Below, piece by piece: positions 24,649 through 33,429 of a stretch of 41,834 nt of DNA. Numbering within the stretch: position 1 is the first letter of the stretch; the number at the start of each line of letters is the position of its first letter. Under the pieces are notes generated by a model. That model ran no database searches. It had not been told where the DNA came from and saw only the letters and a list, made by a program, of their open reading frames with translations. The DNA comes from Desulfurispira natronophila (GTDB taxonomy: Bacteria > Chrysiogenota > Chrysiogenetes > Chrysiogenales > Chrysiogenaceae), in assembly GCF_014203025.1 (NCBI RefSeq), contig NZ_JACHID010000017.1, forward strand, positions 1 to 41,834, given 5' to 3'. Position numbers and translations under genes: made by a program.

Positions 24649-24678
24649 AATATAGCACAGCGCTGCTGGGAAACACAA
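24649..24678 (-). promoter_or_regulatory. Sigma-70 extended -10 promoter candidate for dctPQM
   Basis: On the minus strand TTGTGT (-35) is 18 bases from TATATT (-10), which is preceded by TGC, forming an extended -10. The predicted start falls within the palindrome at 24633-24647. Confidence 0.45.
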
Positions 24679-24789
24679 ACACTTCAATTTTCAGCATCTC
24701 ACGGCCCTGGAAGCATTGGTGCTTTACACTATACACACGGGTGGGGTAAGTATATCTGAAAATTCCAATGAGCAAGGACAGCTCCAAAC

Positions 24790-25590
24790 ATGCAAGCCGG
24801 ATTTCTCACTCCCGCCCAGGCTATTACTGCCATTATGGACAATGGTCGCCGCATTCTGACCCAGCCGCGCGCCAGTACGCTGGTGTTAAGTCTCTTGGCT
24901 GGCTTCTATATTGCCTTTGGTGCACAACTTTCCATTGCGGTCACCCACGATCTTGCCGCCGTGGCAGGCGAGGGTATGACCCGCTTTGTCGGTGGCAGCG
25001 TCTTTTCGCTTGGTTTGATGTTGGTAGTTATCTGTGGCGCCGAACTCTTCACCGGCAACACGTTGCTGACCAAGGCCGCTTTGCAGCGCCAAATTCCCTG
25101 GCGCAAGGTGTGGGAAAACTGGGGGATTGTTATCCTGGGTAATGCCATAGGTGCCATCTTGCTGGCCTGGCTTATGGTGTACACGCAACTGTGGCAAGGG
25201 ACAACCGCGGCCCAACACGCCATCGACATTGGCGTTGCCAAGAACAGTCTGAGTTTCGAAGCTGCCCTGATTCGGGGCATCTTGTGCAACTGGCTGGTGT
25301 GCCTGGCCGTGGTTATGGCAGTGGCGGCCCGGGATATCGTCAGCAAAATGCTGGCCTGCTACGTGCCAATCATGGCCTTTGTCGCCAGTGGTTTTGAGCA
25401 CTCAGTGGCCAATATGTTCTTTATTCCTGCGGCTATCTTTCTGGCGAACGACACCGGAGTTGAGTCGGAAATCCTCAGCTGGAGTAATTTTCTGACGGTC
25501 AACCTGATTCCGGTCACCATTGGTAATATCATTGGTGGCGTCTTGTTTGTAGCCATGGCGTACTGGTTTGTCTATTTGCGATCGAAGTAG
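24790..25590 (+). CDS. Formate/nitrite transporter (FNT) family channel
   Basis: A 266-aa inner-membrane protein with six hydrophobic segments, of the pentameric FocA/NirC/HSC channel family moving formate, nitrite, hydrosulfide or similar small anions. Conserved motifs include GAELFTGNTLL (TM2 break), CNWLVCLAV (fourth segment) and GFEHSVANMFFIP (conserved central histidine). The C-terminal half is typical. The ribosome binding site is weak (AAGGAC). It is divergent from dctP. No formate dehydrogenase, pyruvate formate-lyase or nitrite reductase gene lies in the window, so the substrate is open; the adjacent TauE-type exporter hints at a sulfur anion. Confidence 0.92.
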   Translation: MQAGFLTPAQAITAIMDNGRRILTQPRASTLVLSLLAGFYIAFGAQLSIAVTHDLAAVAGEGMTRFVGGSVFSLGLMLVVICGAELFTGNTLLTKAALQRQIPWRKVWENWGIVILGNAIGAILLAWLMVYTQLWQGTTAAQHAIDIGVAKNSLSFEAALIRGILCNWLVCLAVVMAVAARDIVSKMLACYVPIMAFVASGFEHSVANMFFIPAAIFLANDTGVESEILSWSNFLTVNLIPVTIGNIIGGVLFVAMAYWFVYLRSK

Positions 25591-25718
25591 CACTCACGGC
25601 AATACTGTAACCTCACCTGGCAGAAATGCCAGAGCATCAAAACGCGCCTGATTGGGCAGTCGCGCTACGGTGAGTGGTCAAACAAATTCACGCGGGAGCC
25701 CTTTCCGCCGGAGAAGCC

Positions 25719-26486
25719 ATGGAAATCCTTACCCTTGAGATAGTTATTTGGGCACTGCTGGCAACAGCTCTGGCCGCTTTTATTCACGGCGCTCTGGGTA
25801 TTGGCTTTCCCATGGTGGTCACACCTCTGATTGCCCTTGCCACCGATGTGCAGACTGCCATCCTGGTGACCCTGGCGCCCAACATTGCCGTCAATGCCCT
25901 CAGCATACTCAAGGGCGGACAGTGGGCACAGAGTATCGGCCGTTACTGGCCTCTGGCTCTGTTTATGCTCCTGGGAAGTGCTGTGGGGACCGTGGTGCTG
26001 GTATACGCCGACCCCAACCCTTTTCGCCTGCTTTTGGCTCTGGCACTTTTTTTCTACCTCTACTCGGCCAGCCGCTCCAATCGCATCAATTGGAGCTTTA
26101 TGGGAAAAGCTCCCCGCAGCAGCCTGGCGGGAGCGGGACTGCTGGGGGGTCTGATGGGTGGTACGGTCAATGTCAGCGGTCCCGTATTACTCATCTATCT
26201 GCTGCAGCTTAGCCTCAGCCCCCTGGCCCTGGTGCAGATCCTCAACCTTTGCTTTCTGGTAGGTAAGGTTTCCCAGACTCTGACCTTTACCGTTATGGGC
26301 CAGATGACCTTGACGCTGCTATTGCTTTCGCTGCCCTTGTTGGTGTTGTCGGTAGGTTGCCTCAAACTGGGTATGGGTATTCGGGACAGGTTGCCAGTGG
26401 AAACCTACAAGCGTTGGCTTCACTGGATGCTGGCTGCCGTGGCTGTCATGCTGCTGGTGCAGTTTGGCTGGACTCAGTGGGGGTAG
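25719..26486 (+). CDS. TSUP family (TauE/SafE) sulfite exporter-like permease
   Basis: A 255-aa membrane protein with about eight hydrophobic segments and the internal duplication of the TauE/SafE (TSUP) family: GALGIGFPMVVTPLIAL in the first half and LLGGLMGGTVNVSGPVLLIYLL in the second. Family members export sulfite, sulfoacetate or related organosulfur anions. The ATG at 25719 has GGAG five bases upstream; a GTG at 25674 would add 15 residues. The downstream YidD-like gene starts five bases after the stop, so the two are co-transcribed. Confidence 0.88.
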   Translation: MEILTLEIVIWALLATALAAFIHGALGIGFPMVVTPLIALATDVQTAILVTLAPNIAVNALSILKGGQWAQSIGRYWPLALFMLLGSAVGTVVLVYADPNPFRLLLALALFFYLYSASRSNRINWSFMGKAPRSSLAGAGLLGGLMGGTVNVSGPVLLIYLLQLSLSPLALVQILNLCFLVGKVSQTLTFTVMGQMTLTLLLLSLPLLVLSVGCLKLGMGIRDRLPVETYKRWLHWMLAAVAVMLLVQFGWTQWG

Positions 26487-26490
26487 AGTT

Positions 26491-26892
26491 GTGCTGCGCT
26501 GGATACTGCTGATCATCGTCATAGGAGCACTGGCTTCCAACACAGGTGCTGACGGGCTGCGGGGCCCCTGGGACGCTCCACCTGTCACAGACTCCAAAAC
26601 AGTATCGCCATCGCAGCGCTCCTATGGCAGTCAGCTGGGTATAAGTCTGGTGCGCCTTTACCAACGCACGGCATCCCGGGTAGATACGGATCGCAGCAAA
26701 AGCTATCCCGTATCCAGTCTATACGCTATTCAGGCCCTTGATCAGCATGGATGGTGGCGAGGCATATTCCTTACCGCCGATCGCCTTATACGTGAAGTTG
26801 ACTCCACCAGTAACCCTCGACGTATCTATGAAGATGGACGGCAATATCTTTATGATCCGCTGGAGCGCAATGTCTGGTGGGACACGGATTAG
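26491..26892 (+). CDS. YidD-like protein with signal/membrane anchor, lacking cysteines
   Basis: About 133 residues. A GTG at 26491, just after the upstream stop and preceded by GGGGG, gives an N-terminal hydrophobic segment (LRWILLIIVIGALA). From about residue 45, VRLYQRTAS, KSYPVSSLYAIQALDQHGW and GIFLTADRLIRE follow the YidD (membrane protein insertion efficiency factor, DUF37) pattern, LIRLYQ...CRFYPTCSEYAIEAL..HG. The cysteines that typify YidD are serine here, and the C-terminal CxP segment is replaced by a charged tail ending VWWDTD. It is probably an exported or anchored relative with a different job. It is co-transcribed with the TSUP gene. YidD identity is from visual pattern only. 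Confidence 0.6.
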   Translation: MLRWILLIIVIGALASNTGADGLRGPWDAPPVTDSKTVSPSQRSYGSQLGISLVRLYQRTASRVDTDRSKSYPVSSLYAIQALDQHGWWRGIFLTADRLIREVDSTSNPRRIYEDGRQYLYDPLERNVWWDTD

Positions 26893-26977
26893 CGTAATTT
26901 CGCATCAACTGAGCTTTCGTAGCGCCACATCATTTTTCCTGACCCATAAGCGGTGAACGATCACACGCCGCAAGCAA

Positions 26978-28438
26978 TCAGGTGTTGATAAAGCATAGTT
27001 CGAAGGTGTGAAAACCCATCTCCTTTAGGGCAGTTTCCACACTGCGCTGATATGGTGATTGCCCCATATCGTCTTCAGCATCGAACTCTCGCATAAAGAA
27101 GAGATAAGGCTGATCGGGCACCACATTGGCCAAATTTAACTGAGCCTGTAGGGCGCGGGGCGGACCTACGGTCAGCACCTCGGTAGCCCAGGGGATTTCG
27201 CGAAAATGATTTCGCAGCAGGGCAACACTGATGCGATCTTGGCTGGAGAGTGTGGGCGATTGCGCCTCCAACAAAAGAAAGAGTCGAAACAGGCGTACGG
27301 TAGAGCGAACAAAGCGCTCGTAGGCGTCTTTTTTACGTGAGTAGCCAAACTGGTCCAAAAGCAGCTTCAGACTGCGCTCTGGTGTTTTTTCCAGGCAAGC
27401 CGCCAGTGCCTGCATGCCGTGATGCGCCCGCACAAAATTGGGAAGAGATTCCAGGTACTCCAGCACCTGGCTCTGAAGCTGGCGAGGCTGGCTCAGCAAC
27501 TGCTGCATGTCACACACTTTTTGGAACTGACGAAACTTCTCCCGCACTACACTCAGGTCAAGGCTGGTAAGAGTGGCACTCATGTCCCGGGTAATGACCC
27601 CTAGCAGTTCCGGATGGATGGTAAAGCGCCCATGGTCCTTGGTGGCAGTGTGGGGGACAAGCATCTGCTGCAGTTCGCGCGGCTCCACGGGAAGCCCCAG
27701 GAGTACTTCCTTCAGGTCCCGGTATTCCCGGTAAATACTGCTATCGGGAAAGAGAGGAATTACTCCGAAGAGTGTAATAGGGGTGCCGTCAAACCGATAC
27801 AGACCATCGGTAAAGATAACCCTTTGAAAATGGCGGGATTCCGTGCTTTGGCAGATGACTGCCAGAGGCGTTCCCTGAATCGTGATAGTCTGATTGAGCA
27901 AGTCTTCGCTGGTATAGACAACCCACCGCTCTACAAACTCCTCAAAGGGAGTCTGGCCACCAACTGAATACCATAAAAATGCCGCTGCTGACATGGGATC
28001 AGGGACGTCAGCCCGCAGGTGCACTGCCAGAGGGGCGTTACCCAGCAGATCCCTGGGGGAGTCTACAGCGAAAATACCCCCCAGAACCTGACGACGCCAA
28101 TTGCGCATAAAGTTGCGCAAAAAAACGCCGTAAAGTACTGCCAGTGCCAGAATGGTGGCCAGGGAAAAAAGCAAGAGCAGCATCGCCAGAGTTCCCACTC
28201 TCACGCCAGTTTCGCCAAAATGCAGCAGCATGCCACTGAGGAGTAGCCCCGCTACTGCCACCACCAGGACAACGCCACCATAGTAGATGAACTCCTGCCG
28301 CTCCGCAGCGTTGTCCCAAAAAAGCTCAAACCAGCTGCCGTATCGCCTTGGCTCGCCTGGCGCTGCCAGATCCTTTGCGGCTTCTGCCTCTTCCGGTCCA
28401 TTCGGAGAAAGGGGGGTGTGGTTGCTATTGGTCGACAT
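26978..28438 (-). CDS. Membrane protein of unknown function, two TM helices and large soluble domain
   Basis: A 486-aa protein I do not recognise. The first 45 residues are polar and proline/alanine-rich. Two membrane helices at about 52-73 and 82-108 are followed by a soluble domain of nearly 380 residues that is probably cytoplasmic. That domain has a beta-rich first half (VICQSTESRHFQRVIFTDGLY...) and a helical second half (LRELQQM, VREKFRQFQKVCDMQQLLSQ, DAYERFVRSTVRLFRLFLLLE). No catalytic or nucleotide motif is visible. The start at 28438 is chosen because the 41 codons upstream are not protein-like and AAAGG lies before this ATG. It follows trmL by 187 bases on the same strand. Confidence 0.75.
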   Translation of the reverse strand: MSTNSNHTPLSPNGPEEAEAAKDLAAPGEPRRYGSWFELFWDNAAERQEFIYYGGVVLVVAVAGLLLSGMLLHFGETGVRVGTLAMLLLLFSLATILALAVLYGVFLRNFMRNWRRQVLGGIFAVDSPRDLLGNAPLAVHLRADVPDPMSAAAFLWYSVGGQTPFEEFVERWVVYTSEDLLNQTITIQGTPLAVICQSTESRHFQRVIFTDGLYRFDGTPITLFGVIPLFPDSSIYREYRDLKEVLLGLPVEPRELQQMLVPHTATKDHGRFTIHPELLGVITRDMSATLTSLDLSVVREKFRQFQKVCDMQQLLSQPRQLQSQVLEYLESLPNFVRAHHGMQALAACLEKTPERSLKLLLDQFGYSRKKDAYERFVRSTVRLFRLFLLLEAQSPTLSSQDRISVALLRNHFREIPWATEVLTVGPPRALQAQLNLANVVPDQPYLFFMREFDAEDDMGQSPYQRSVETALKEMGFHTFELCFINT

Positions 28439-28625
28439 ATCCAGGCCTTTACTTGCGAAAGTATGCTCATAAAGAAAAATAGTAAAAACTCTACCCAGCA
28501 GGAGTGCAGAAAAAACAAATTCACTCAAAGCGCACCGTGGCAGAATGAGTGACAGTGACACTCGCTGTACTTACCGAAACGGCAAAACAAAAACATGGGA
28601 GAAGCCGGCATGCATCTGAGGCACC

Positions 28626-29105
28626 TTACGCCATGCCGGGAAAGCCAGTGCGTCGCAGTATATCATAGATGACCACAGCCGCACTACTCGCAAGATTAAG
28701 GCTTCGGCAGTACTCTGCTGGCCCCATGGGAATGCGGTAGCGTCGTTCGCCGCAAGCCTGGTGCAGCCTGTCTGACAGTCCGGCCACTTCATTACCAAAA
28801 AGGACAAAGTGCTCCCTGGCGTCATCGACAGCTATTTCTGTGTAGGGCCGGTCAGCCTTGGTCGTAATGCCGTGGAGAGTGCCGCCACGCTGCTGGACAT
28901 ATTCCAGAAAAGCAGCTTCGCTCTGGTGAAGCTGTACTCCCAGGTGCTGCCAGTAGTCAAGGCCGGCCCGACGTAACTGCTTCTCCTCCAGGCTAAAACC
29001 GATAGGCTCCACCAGGTGCAGCCCGCAACCAGTGACCGTGCACATGCGACCAATATTTCCCGTGTTAGGCGGGATTTGCGGTGAAAACAAAACAATATGC
29101 AACAT
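28626..29105 (-). CDS. trmL: tRNA (cytidine/uridine-34-2'-O)-methyltransferase TrmL
   Basis: A 159-aa SPOUT-class methyltransferase modifying the wobble ribose of tRNA-Leu isoacceptors. Family motifs are motif 1 SPQIPPNTGNIGRMC, motif 2 HFVLFGNEVAGLSD and motif 3 RIPMGPAEYCRSLNLASSA, the last forming the trefoil knot that binds S-adenosylmethionine. Typical TrmL has RSLNLSNSVA in motif 3, so this is a mild variant. The protein is minimal, without an RNA-binding extension, as expected for TrmL. Transcribed away from the chemoreceptor gene. Confidence 0.92.
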   Translation of the reverse strand: MLHIVLFSPQIPPNTGNIGRMCTVTGCGLHLVEPIGFSLEEKQLRRAGLDYWQHLGVQLHQSEAAFLEYVQQRGGTLHGITTKADRPYTEIAVDDAREHFVLFGNEVAGLSDRLHQACGERRYRIPMGPAEYCRSLNLASSAAVVIYDILRRTGFPGMA

Positions 29106-29207
29106 CTTTTTTCCTTGTGCTGATAATGGGAATTCAGTTAAATTAGCAGTGATATTGAGTCACGATGGCATGAAATGCTATTTTAGCTAAATTCTGAAAA
29201 ATCGCAC

Positions 29208-29236
29208 CTGCGACCATACGAGGCTAGCAGTATACT
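29208..29236 (+). promoter_or_regulatory. Sigma-70 promoter candidate for the chemoreceptor gene
   Basis: CTGCGA (29208-29213, 3 of 6) and TATACT (29231-29236, 5 of 6) with a 17-base spacer, followed after about 18 bases by the strong ribosome binding site AAGGAGGAG. No sigma-28 motif is evident. Confidence 0.4.
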
Positions 29237-29261
29237 ATCACGCTCACGCAAGGAGGAGCTC

Positions 29262-31064
29262 ATGTTCAAGTCCATAGGTTCGAAAATTCTGCTGGCTATC
29301 GGGATTGCCTTGGTAGGCATGTCAGCCATCTTTATCTTTGTCGCTCGTATGGAGATCAACTCTATTTCCGAAGAAATGTTGGTAGAAAAAGCACGGGCCA
29401 TCACGACCCAGGCAGAAAATGCCCGCAACTATGTCGCCAATATGAGTGATATGGGAGTGTTTGACGAGAATCTCCTTGAAGAGCAGTTTGAAGAACTACG
29501 CCAACTGCCTGAGCGCCGACGCATTGAAGAGCTGCGCAATATGGGTGTCTACTATACCATTCCCATCATTGCTGGCTGGCGCGTAGGGCTGGAGAACGCC
29601 GAGTTTGCCAATTACACCTTCCGGGTGCCCAAGTTTGAGCCCCGCAACCCCGACAATACCCCAACCCCTTTTGAGGCTGATATGTTGCGGGAAGCCACTG
29701 ACCGGCAATTGGACGAGTTTTTCCGCATCAATAGAGATGACAATGCGCTCCACTATATGAAGCCCATAGTGCTGGATGAAAGCTGCATGGTGTGCCATGG
29801 CACACGGGCCGACAGTATCCGTGGCGACGGCGTGGATCCCCTGGGCTTTAAAATGGAAGGTTGGCGTGTAGGAGAAATACACGGCGCTTATGAAGTGATT
29901 GCCGATCTGGGCCCCATACAGGCCGCCGTTACCCGCACTGTGCTGCAGGTAATTGCCGTGGCTCTGGTTATGCTGGTGGCTATAACCCTCTTTATGATGA
30001 AATTCATTAACCGCACCATCACCCAGAAGATAAACACGGTGGTTGATGTGCTTGACAGCGCAGCCGATGGAGACTTCTCCCGTCGCGTTGACGAAGGGAC
30101 ATCCAGGGACGAAATCAGCTACCTGGTACGCTCAATCAACAAGACATTTGACGATTTGGGTAACTCCTTTGAGAAGCTGAACCAGTCCAGTATAGATGTA
30201 GCGAACCACAGCTCGCAGCTGAGCGAAACCACCGCAGCCATGAGTGAAGGTGCCACCGAACAGGCCGATGCGGTAGCTCAGGTCGCCAGTGCTGCTGAGG
30301 AGATGAGTTCAACTGTCGTGGAAATCTCGCGCCTCATATCCCAAAGTGCTGATCAGGCTACAGAAGCCAACGACACTGCCATGGAAGGTCGCAATGTGGT
30401 TTCCAAAGCCATGCACGAGATCAGCTCAGTACAGGCAGCTGCTGGTGAGTTAAACGATATGGTCAAACGCCTCAATGACAGCGCCAATGAGATTGGCCAG
30501 ATTATTCAGGTTATTGACGAAGTAAGCGATCAAACCAATCTGCTGGCGCTCAATGCCGCCATCGAGGCCGCACGGGCCGGTGACCACGGGCGCGGTTTTG
30601 CCGTCGTTGCCGACGAAGTTCGCAAGCTTGCCGAGCGCACCCAGCACGCCACCAAAGAGATTGCCGACAAGATCAAGGGGATTCAGGGAGACGCTACTCG
30701 TACCAACGATACCATGGTCCATACCCAGGAGCGGGTAGAGCTGGCCAACGATCTGGCTGGTCAGGCGTCTCAGGCGCTGGAAACCATCGTCAATGTGGTG
30801 AGCTCTCTTAATGAGCAGTTCCAGCAGGTAGCTGCTGCCAGTGAAGAGCAGTCGGCTACTACCAGTGAAATCGCCCACAGCATAGATAATATCAAAAACG
30901 TAGCTGACGAAACCGCCAGGGGCTCCGAGGAAGCAGCACAGGCTATCGAGGATCTGTCCCGACTGGCCCGTGATATGAACACCGTAGTTAACGAATTCAA
31001 GTATCGCAAAAGCTCAGAAAGCGCTGGGGCGCTTCCAGCCAAAAGCCTGCGCCTCAAGGAGTAA
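29262..31064 (+). CDS. Methyl-accepting chemotaxis protein with heme-type DUF3365 sensor
   Basis: A 600-aa transducer. TM1 is about 9-27. The periplasmic sensor spans about 30-225 and resembles the DUF3365/Tll0287-like fold, with [18 protein letters not shown]: the CxxCH at 175-179 would bind a c-type heme covalently. TM2 is about 227-248, then HAMP, then the long signalling hairpin with the invariant tip [18 protein letters not shown], where CheA and CheW bind. It lacks an obvious C-terminal CheR/CheB pentapeptide. Probable stimuli are redox state, oxygen or a small ligand (inference). The ATG has AAGGAGGAG. The stop is one base before the M99 carboxypeptidase start. Confidence 0.93.
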   Translation: MFKSIGSKILLAIGIALVGMSAIFIFVARMEINSISEEMLVEKARAITTQAENARNYVANMSDMGVFDENLLEEQFEELRQLPERRRIEELRNMGVYYTIPIIAGWRVGLENAEFANYTFRVPKFEPRNPDNTPTPFEADMLREATDRQLDEFFRINRDDNALHYMKPIVLDESCMVCHGTRADSIRGDGVDPLGFKMEGWRVGEIHGAYEVIADLGPIQAAVTRTVLQVIAVALVMLVAITLFMMKFINRTITQKINTVVDVLDSAADGDFSRRVDEGTSRDEISYLVRSINKTFDDLGNSFEKLNQSSIDVANHSSQLSETTAAMSEGATEQADAVAQVASAAEEMSSTVVEISRLISQSADQATEANDTAMEGRNVVSKAMHEISSVQAAAGELNDMVKRLNDSANEIGQIIQVIDEVSDQTNLLALNAAIEAARAGDHGRGFAVVADEVRKLAERTQHATKEIADKIKGIQGDATRTNDTMVHTQERVELANDLAGQASQALETIVNVVSSLNEQFQQVAAASEEQSATTSEIAHSIDNIKNVADETARGSEEAAQAIEDLSRLARDMNTVVNEFKYRKSSESAGALPAKSLRLKE

Positions 31065-31065
31065 T

Positions 31066-32535
31066 ATGCTGTCCCAATTTCAGCGCCCCGGCTTCAACCC
31101 ATGGTGGTTGAAGTCGGGGCTTTTCCTGCTCTGGTTGCTGATATCAACTCCTGTCGCCCAGGCCATTCCTCACCCAGACTACAGCTTCGATGTATATGAG
31201 GTGCCCAAAGCTTCCAAGTGGCGCGAAGGACCGCGTATCCTCATTATTGGCGGTATTCACGGGGATGAACCCGGTGGCTATCTGGCTGCGGAGTATGCCC
31301 TGGATGGAACCGTCAGCCAGGGGAAAGTACACATCATTCCCCGCATTAACAAGCGGGCCATTATTCTCAACTACCGCGGCTTTCACGCCGACATGAATCG
31401 CCTCTTCCGAGATGACATAGAGCCCTCTATTCCCGAAGAGTACACGGTGCGCGAGCTTATCCGGATTCTGCCGCAGTACGATTACGTCCTCAGCCTGCAC
31501 GACGGCAGTGGCTACTACCACCCCACTTATATCGACTCACAGCGTAACCCCCTGCGCTATGGCCAGTCCATCATCATCGACACTGATGTCTATGAACACA
31601 CCCGCCACGGCAACGTCTGCCTGCAGTGCATTGCCGACGAAGTGGTCGCTCATGTCAATGCCCACAAAATCCAGGATGGCCACCGCTTCCACGTGAGCAA
31701 TCACGAGACCGCCAGCGAGCAAACCAGCCATGTGGAGCAGCGCACCAGCCTGACCTACTACACCCTCACCCGGCTGGGCATCCCCGCCTTCTGTTCTGAA
31801 GCTTCCAAGCTGTTGCCGGACAATGCCCACAAGGTCTACTACCACATGCATGTCATCGACAGTTTTCTGCAGGCAACCGGGGTTGGATACCAGGCCCCGG
31901 AACATGATCTGGCATCACTCAATCAATTTTTGGATGAAACCCGGACCCTTCGTGCCGTAGAAATATTTATTAACGATGAGCCCCGCATGGTTCCACCCAG
32001 TGCACGGCTCCACCTTCGTCCCGGCGACACCATCGCCGTCGGTGCCATTCTGGGAGATCGCAAACAACCGTGGTTCCCCGACATCTACGGCACAGGCAAT
32101 TACAACGATCGCGGCATCACTCACACCGTGGATCAGGAAACCAAAATCGTTATTCGCAGTGATAACCAGGATATGGGAACCATTCAGGTGCGTCTGGCAG
32201 ATGAGCCGGTTGAGTATTTTGAAGTGGTGGTGGATGGAGAGCAAAAGACACTGCGCCAGGGAGAAATAGTCCACGCTCATCGCAGTTTTGAAGTACTCAC
32301 AGGTACCGGCAGGCAGCAGAGCGACAGCATGGTAAATGTTCAGGGCTATGTGCCGCCGGGGCTAGAAGGGAAGGTTCCCGATGACCGGAGCTACGCCCTC
32401 CACCCTAAAGAGCTGGACTGGCGCTTTTCTGTGCATCGCCAGGGCTTAAAATACCGGGTGCACGGTTTTGACGACCACAGTTACCGCTCTACCGGTGAAG
32501 TCTATTTTACCGTGGACGACGTATATGGGCGGTAG
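31066..32535 (+). CDS. M99 (Csd4/Pgp1-like) peptidoglycan carboxypeptidase
   Basis: A 489-aa exported zinc carboxypeptidase. A hydrophobic signal (about 16-33, LKSGLFLLWLLISTPVAQA) leads to the catalytic domain. The zinc ligands are H65 and E68 in GGIHGDEPGG and H145 in LSLHDGSGYYHP. The catalytic glutamate is probably E245 in FCSEASKLLP. The segment SGYYHPTYIDSQRNPLRYGQ matches Csd4 of Helicobacter pylori and Pgp1 of Campylobacter jejuni, DL-carboxypeptidases that trim muropeptide tripeptides and set helical cell shape. The last 170 residues form beta-rich accessory domains, as in Csd4. It is co-transcribed with the chemoreceptor and convergent with the outer-membrane protein gene. Confidence 0.85.
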   Translation: MLSQFQRPGFNPWWLKSGLFLLWLLISTPVAQAIPHPDYSFDVYEVPKASKWREGPRILIIGGIHGDEPGGYLAAEYALDGTVSQGKVHIIPRINKRAIILNYRGFHADMNRLFRDDIEPSIPEEYTVRELIRILPQYDYVLSLHDGSGYYHPTYIDSQRNPLRYGQSIIIDTDVYEHTRHGNVCLQCIADEVVAHVNAHKIQDGHRFHVSNHETASEQTSHVEQRTSLTYYTLTRLGIPAFCSEASKLLPDNAHKVYYHMHVIDSFLQATGVGYQAPEHDLASLNQFLDETRTLRAVEIFINDEPRMVPPSARLHLRPGDTIAVGAILGDRKQPWFPDIYGTGNYNDRGITHTVDQETKIVIRSDNQDMGTIQVRLADEPVEYFEVVVDGEQKTLRQGEIVHAHRSFEVLTGTGRQQSDSMVNVQGYVPPGLEGKVPDDRSYALHPKELDWRFSVHRQGLKYRVHGFDDHSYRSTGEVYFTVDDVYGR

Positions 32536-33429
32536 TCAAAACATCTGGCGCAGTACCAGTGCCGTACTGACTCCGTCATCCAGATTCACTCGCCCCTGAC
32601 GGTTCCCGTCGGCGTCGTAGATACGCCACCGTCGATTGATAGATGAGCTTAACTCAAGACTCAAGATGGTTCCGGGAACCACCATATACTCTACAAACCC
32701 GGTTGCCTGGTATCCGGCCATATCTACATAGCCAGCGGACTGCAAGGGACTGTTATCCTTTAGGCGAAAGTTGCCCTGACCAAAAGACGCCTTGGCCCCG
32801 ACGCTGAGTTGCCGGTCGAAGCGGTAACGAATCTGGGTATTGGGAAAACCCAGACTGGCAGAGATGCCCTCCTGCATGGGCGCACGGTAGCGCACAAAAC
32901 CCATGGGCAAAACATACTCCCTGAGGGGAGTGTACGCGACGGCGATACCTATACCCGTCTCCCAGTCGTCGCTGTGATTGTAGCCCCACATGGTGTAGCC
33001 AAAGAGACTGTACGCTTTCTCGACCTCCCGCTCATAACGGGCGCCCAGACCCAGGCCATAATAGGTATTCCAGGTTTCTCCCGCCTCCCGATTGCCGTAG
33101 CCAAAATTTATGCGCTGCAAAGTTCCCCAGGGGTCTTCGCCACCAGCATCAAGCGCCGAAGGAAGGTTCCAGGGCTGATCCCATGAGTAGCGGGTGCGTG
33201 TGTAGGAAAAGCGATAATTATCCTGGCTGACGTTCAGCCGCTGAGAGCGTGACTCCACCTTGGCGCTATTACTGTTAAGCCCTGACGATGGCTGCTGTTC
33301 AAACTGGATGCCAAAGGTCGTCATGGCAGCACTGCCCCCCGGCAGCAGAGTAGAAATCAAGAGTGCCGCGAGAGGCACTGACCATAAGCGGACAGCACGA
33401 CGCAATAAATAAGTTGGTGACAGATACAT
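32536..33429 (-). CDS. Putative outer-membrane beta-barrel protein
   Basis: A 297-aa exported protein. The signal peptide spans about residues 1-34 (RLWSVPLAALLISTLLPGG then SAAM). The rest is a run of alternating amphipathic beta strands with aromatic girdles (YRFSYTRTRYSWDQPW, YYGLGLGARYE, YSLFGYTMWGYNHS), ending in phenylalanine (LVLRQMF), the usual C-terminal signature of outer-membrane barrels assembled by the BAM complex. I cannot name a family. The start at 33429 has AGGAGA and the signal peptide; 41 codons upstream are open but not protein-like. The stop codon abuts that of the convergent carboxypeptidase gene. Confidence 0.75.
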   Translation of the reverse strand: MYLSPTYLLRRAVRLWSVPLAALLISTLLPGGSAAMTTFGIQFEQQPSSGLNSNSAKVESRSQRLNVSQDNYRFSYTRTRYSWDQPWNLPSALDAGGEDPWGTLQRINFGYGNREAGETWNTYYGLGLGARYEREVEKAYSLFGYTMWGYNHSDDWETGIGIAVAYTPLREYVLPMGFVRYRAPMQEGISASLGFPNTQIRYRFDRQLSVGAKASFGQGNFRLKDNSPLQSAGYVDMAGYQATGFVEYMVVPGTILSLELSSSINRRWRIYDADGNRQGRVNLDDGVSTALVLRQMF

